Notes under the pieces: generated by a model | Database searches by the model: none | The model's input: only the letters and a program-made list of their open reading frames with translations | What the model was told of the DNA's origin: nothing | Assembly (NCBI GenBank): GCA_012511525.1 | Contig: JAAZFW010000107.1 | Span: 1-5,908 of the forward strand | Length of the DNA stretch: 5,908 nucleotides | From: Clostridiaceae bacterium | GTDB taxonomy: Bacteria > Bacillota > Clostridia > Saccharofermentanales > UBA5734 | Direction of reading: 5' to 3' | Position numbers and translations under genes: made by a program | Shown: one piece after another, positions 5,740 through 5,908 of the stretch | Layout of the letters: each line of letters starts with the position of its first letter | How positions within the stretch are numbered: position 1 is the stretch's first letter

Positions 5740-5775
5740 ATGTCTCAGCCTTTCAATTTCAGTTACTGTCATTGA
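5740..5775 (+). CDS. Putative 11-residue leader peptide MSQPFNFSYCH
   Basis: ATG at 5740 runs 11 codons to TGA at 5773-5775. A strong SD (AGGAG, 5728-5732) lies 7 bases upstream, better than those of several full genes in the window, which is the main reason to believe it is translated. Codons 4-7 (Pro-Phe-Asn-Phe) contain the left arm of the 11-bp stem whose right arm reaches the SD of the downstream gene. A ribosome on this ORF would therefore melt the stem, and one stopped at the TGA would also cover the GTTGGT strand just beyond. The peptide has three aromatic residues, plus Cys and His near its end. By analogy with translational attenuators such as erm leaders, it would act by ribosome position, but no family is recognised. 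Confidence 0.5.
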   Translation: MSQPFNFSYCH

Positions 5776-5871
5776 GTTGGTAAGCTTGTTGCTGAACCAG
5801 CACGATTACGTTCTGGGAAATCAGGTTTCGGTCCGGATCAACCAAAATAGCTGAACCAGCGAAATTGAAAG
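5750..5871 (+). repeat. Perfect 11-bp inverted repeat linking leader ORF and zinc-ribbon SD
   Basis: CTTTCAATTTC (5750-5760) and GAAATTGAAAG (5861-5871) are exact reverse complements, 100 bases apart. The right arm ends on the first two bases of the downstream SD (AGAGGA, 5870-5875). A match of this length in so short a region is unlikely by chance. Confidence 0.75.
5791..5860 (+). repeat. Exact 11-base direct repeat GCTGAACCAGC (5791-5801 and 5850-5860)
   Basis: Two identical copies lie 48 bases apart. Each is also self-complementary as GCTG-AAC-CAGC, and each can pair through GCT and ACCAGC with the single upstream strand GTTGGTAAGC (5776-5785), so the two pairings exclude each other. Confidence 0.7.
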
Positions 5872-5874
5872 AGG
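5871..5874 (+). promoter_or_regulatory. Ribosome binding site of the zinc-ribbon gene
   Basis: GAGG core of AGAGGA, 8 bases before ATG at 5883. Its first G is the last base of the right arm of the 11-bp stem, so folding would crowd or partly mask it. Confidence 0.7.
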
Positions 5875-5882
5875 AACAGAAC

Positions 5883-5908
5883 ATGCCAGACAAGAACTTA
5901 ACCTGCCG
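5883..5908 (+). CDS. Start of a probable small zinc-ribbon protein, cut off by window edge
   Basis: Only eight codons are visible: MPDKNLTC. They follow a proper SD at 8 bases and a promoter with a long leader, so a gene start is well supported. The N-terminus closely resembles small zinc-ribbon proteins of Clostridia that begin M(A/P)DK-x-(L/I)-x-C and continue as a CxxC knuckle, with function unknown (zinc or nucleic acid binding is presumed). The Cys at position 8 would be the first metal ligand. With so little sequence the family is a recognition-based guess. Confidence 0.6.

Larger units (their letters stand above)
5691..5882 (+). ncRNA. Long structured 5' leader, possible cis-acting translational switch
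   Basis: This 192-base stretch between the predicted RNA start and the ATG at 5883 contains an 11-codon ORF, a perfect 11-bp long-range stem (5750-5760 with 5861-5871) and a helix whose left strand, GTTGGT-A-AGC (5776-5785), can pair with either of two identical 11-base copies. Paired with copy 1 (5791-5801) it makes a local hairpin with a TTGTT loop. Paired with copy 2 (5850-5860) it stacks beside the 11-bp stem. A further hairpin, CCAG-C-ACG-ATTA-CGT-T-CTGG (5797-5816), competes for copy 1. I could not match it to a riboswitch class I know; motifs for THF, ZTP, c-di-GMP, cobalamin, fluoride and T-box RNAs are absent. The pairings are read directly; the switching is inference. Confidence 0.55.

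Noticed and set aside
5776..5844. A tRNA-like look: GGTTTCGGTCC followed by an ACCA-like end.
   Set aside because: The bases flanking the putative T-loop do not form a 5-bp T-arm, there is no 7-bp acceptor pairing, and no D-arm or anticodon arm fits.
5750..5871. Arms CTTTCAATTTC and GAAATTGAAAG resemble ends of some CRISPR repeats.
   Set aside because: Each occurs once, in inverted orientation; there is no series of direct repeats with spacers and no cas gene.

Overview
The window is GC-rich, densely coding bacterial DNA. It looks like a Gram-positive (monoderm), probably anaerobic organism, most likely a high-GC relative of the Clostridia. The clues are a membrane-anchored sortase, strong purine-rich Shine-Dalgarno (SD) sites, a RACo-type corrinoid activator, the paired ACT/DUF711 genes common in Firmicutes, and the start of a small zinc-ribbon protein typical of that group. 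The phylum is inferred; no rRNA or other marker gene is present.

Left part (1-4189, all minus strand, transcribed right to left): two transcription units. The first starts from an extended -10 promoter near 4217-4243 and carries a 612-residue ferredoxin/ASKHA protein (reductive activator of corrinoid proteins) followed 6 bases later by 5-formyltetrahydrofolate cyclo-ligase. Both touch one-carbon/methyl metabolism. The second starts from a promoter embedded in the 3' end of the cyclo-ligase gene (1726-1752). It carries a metallo-beta-lactamase-fold hydrolase, an UPF0237 ACT-domain protein and an UPF0210/DUF711 (PFL family) protein that runs off the left edge.

Middle (4190-4334): a 145-base divergent intergenic region with a good promoter for the corrinoid-activator operon and a weaker candidate for the rightward unit. 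Right part (4335-5616, plus strand): a hotdog-fold acyl-CoA thioesterase overlapping by 11 bases a class E-like sortase with a TM anchor and a Thr/Pro-rich stalk.

Right end (5617-5908): an AT-rich non-coding stretch with an extended -10 promoter and an apparent ~190-base structured leader, then the first codons of a probable zinc-ribbon protein. The leader is the most interesting part of the window. It holds an 11-codon ORF (MSQPFNFSYCH) with a strong SD. A perfect 11-bp inverted repeat has its left arm inside that ORF and its right arm running into the zinc-ribbon gene's SD. An exact 11-base duplication (GCTGAACCAGC) gives one upstream strand two alternative pairing partners. Together these suggest leader-peptide-controlled translational attenuation. 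That function is inferred from sequence alone, and I could not match the RNA to a class I know.
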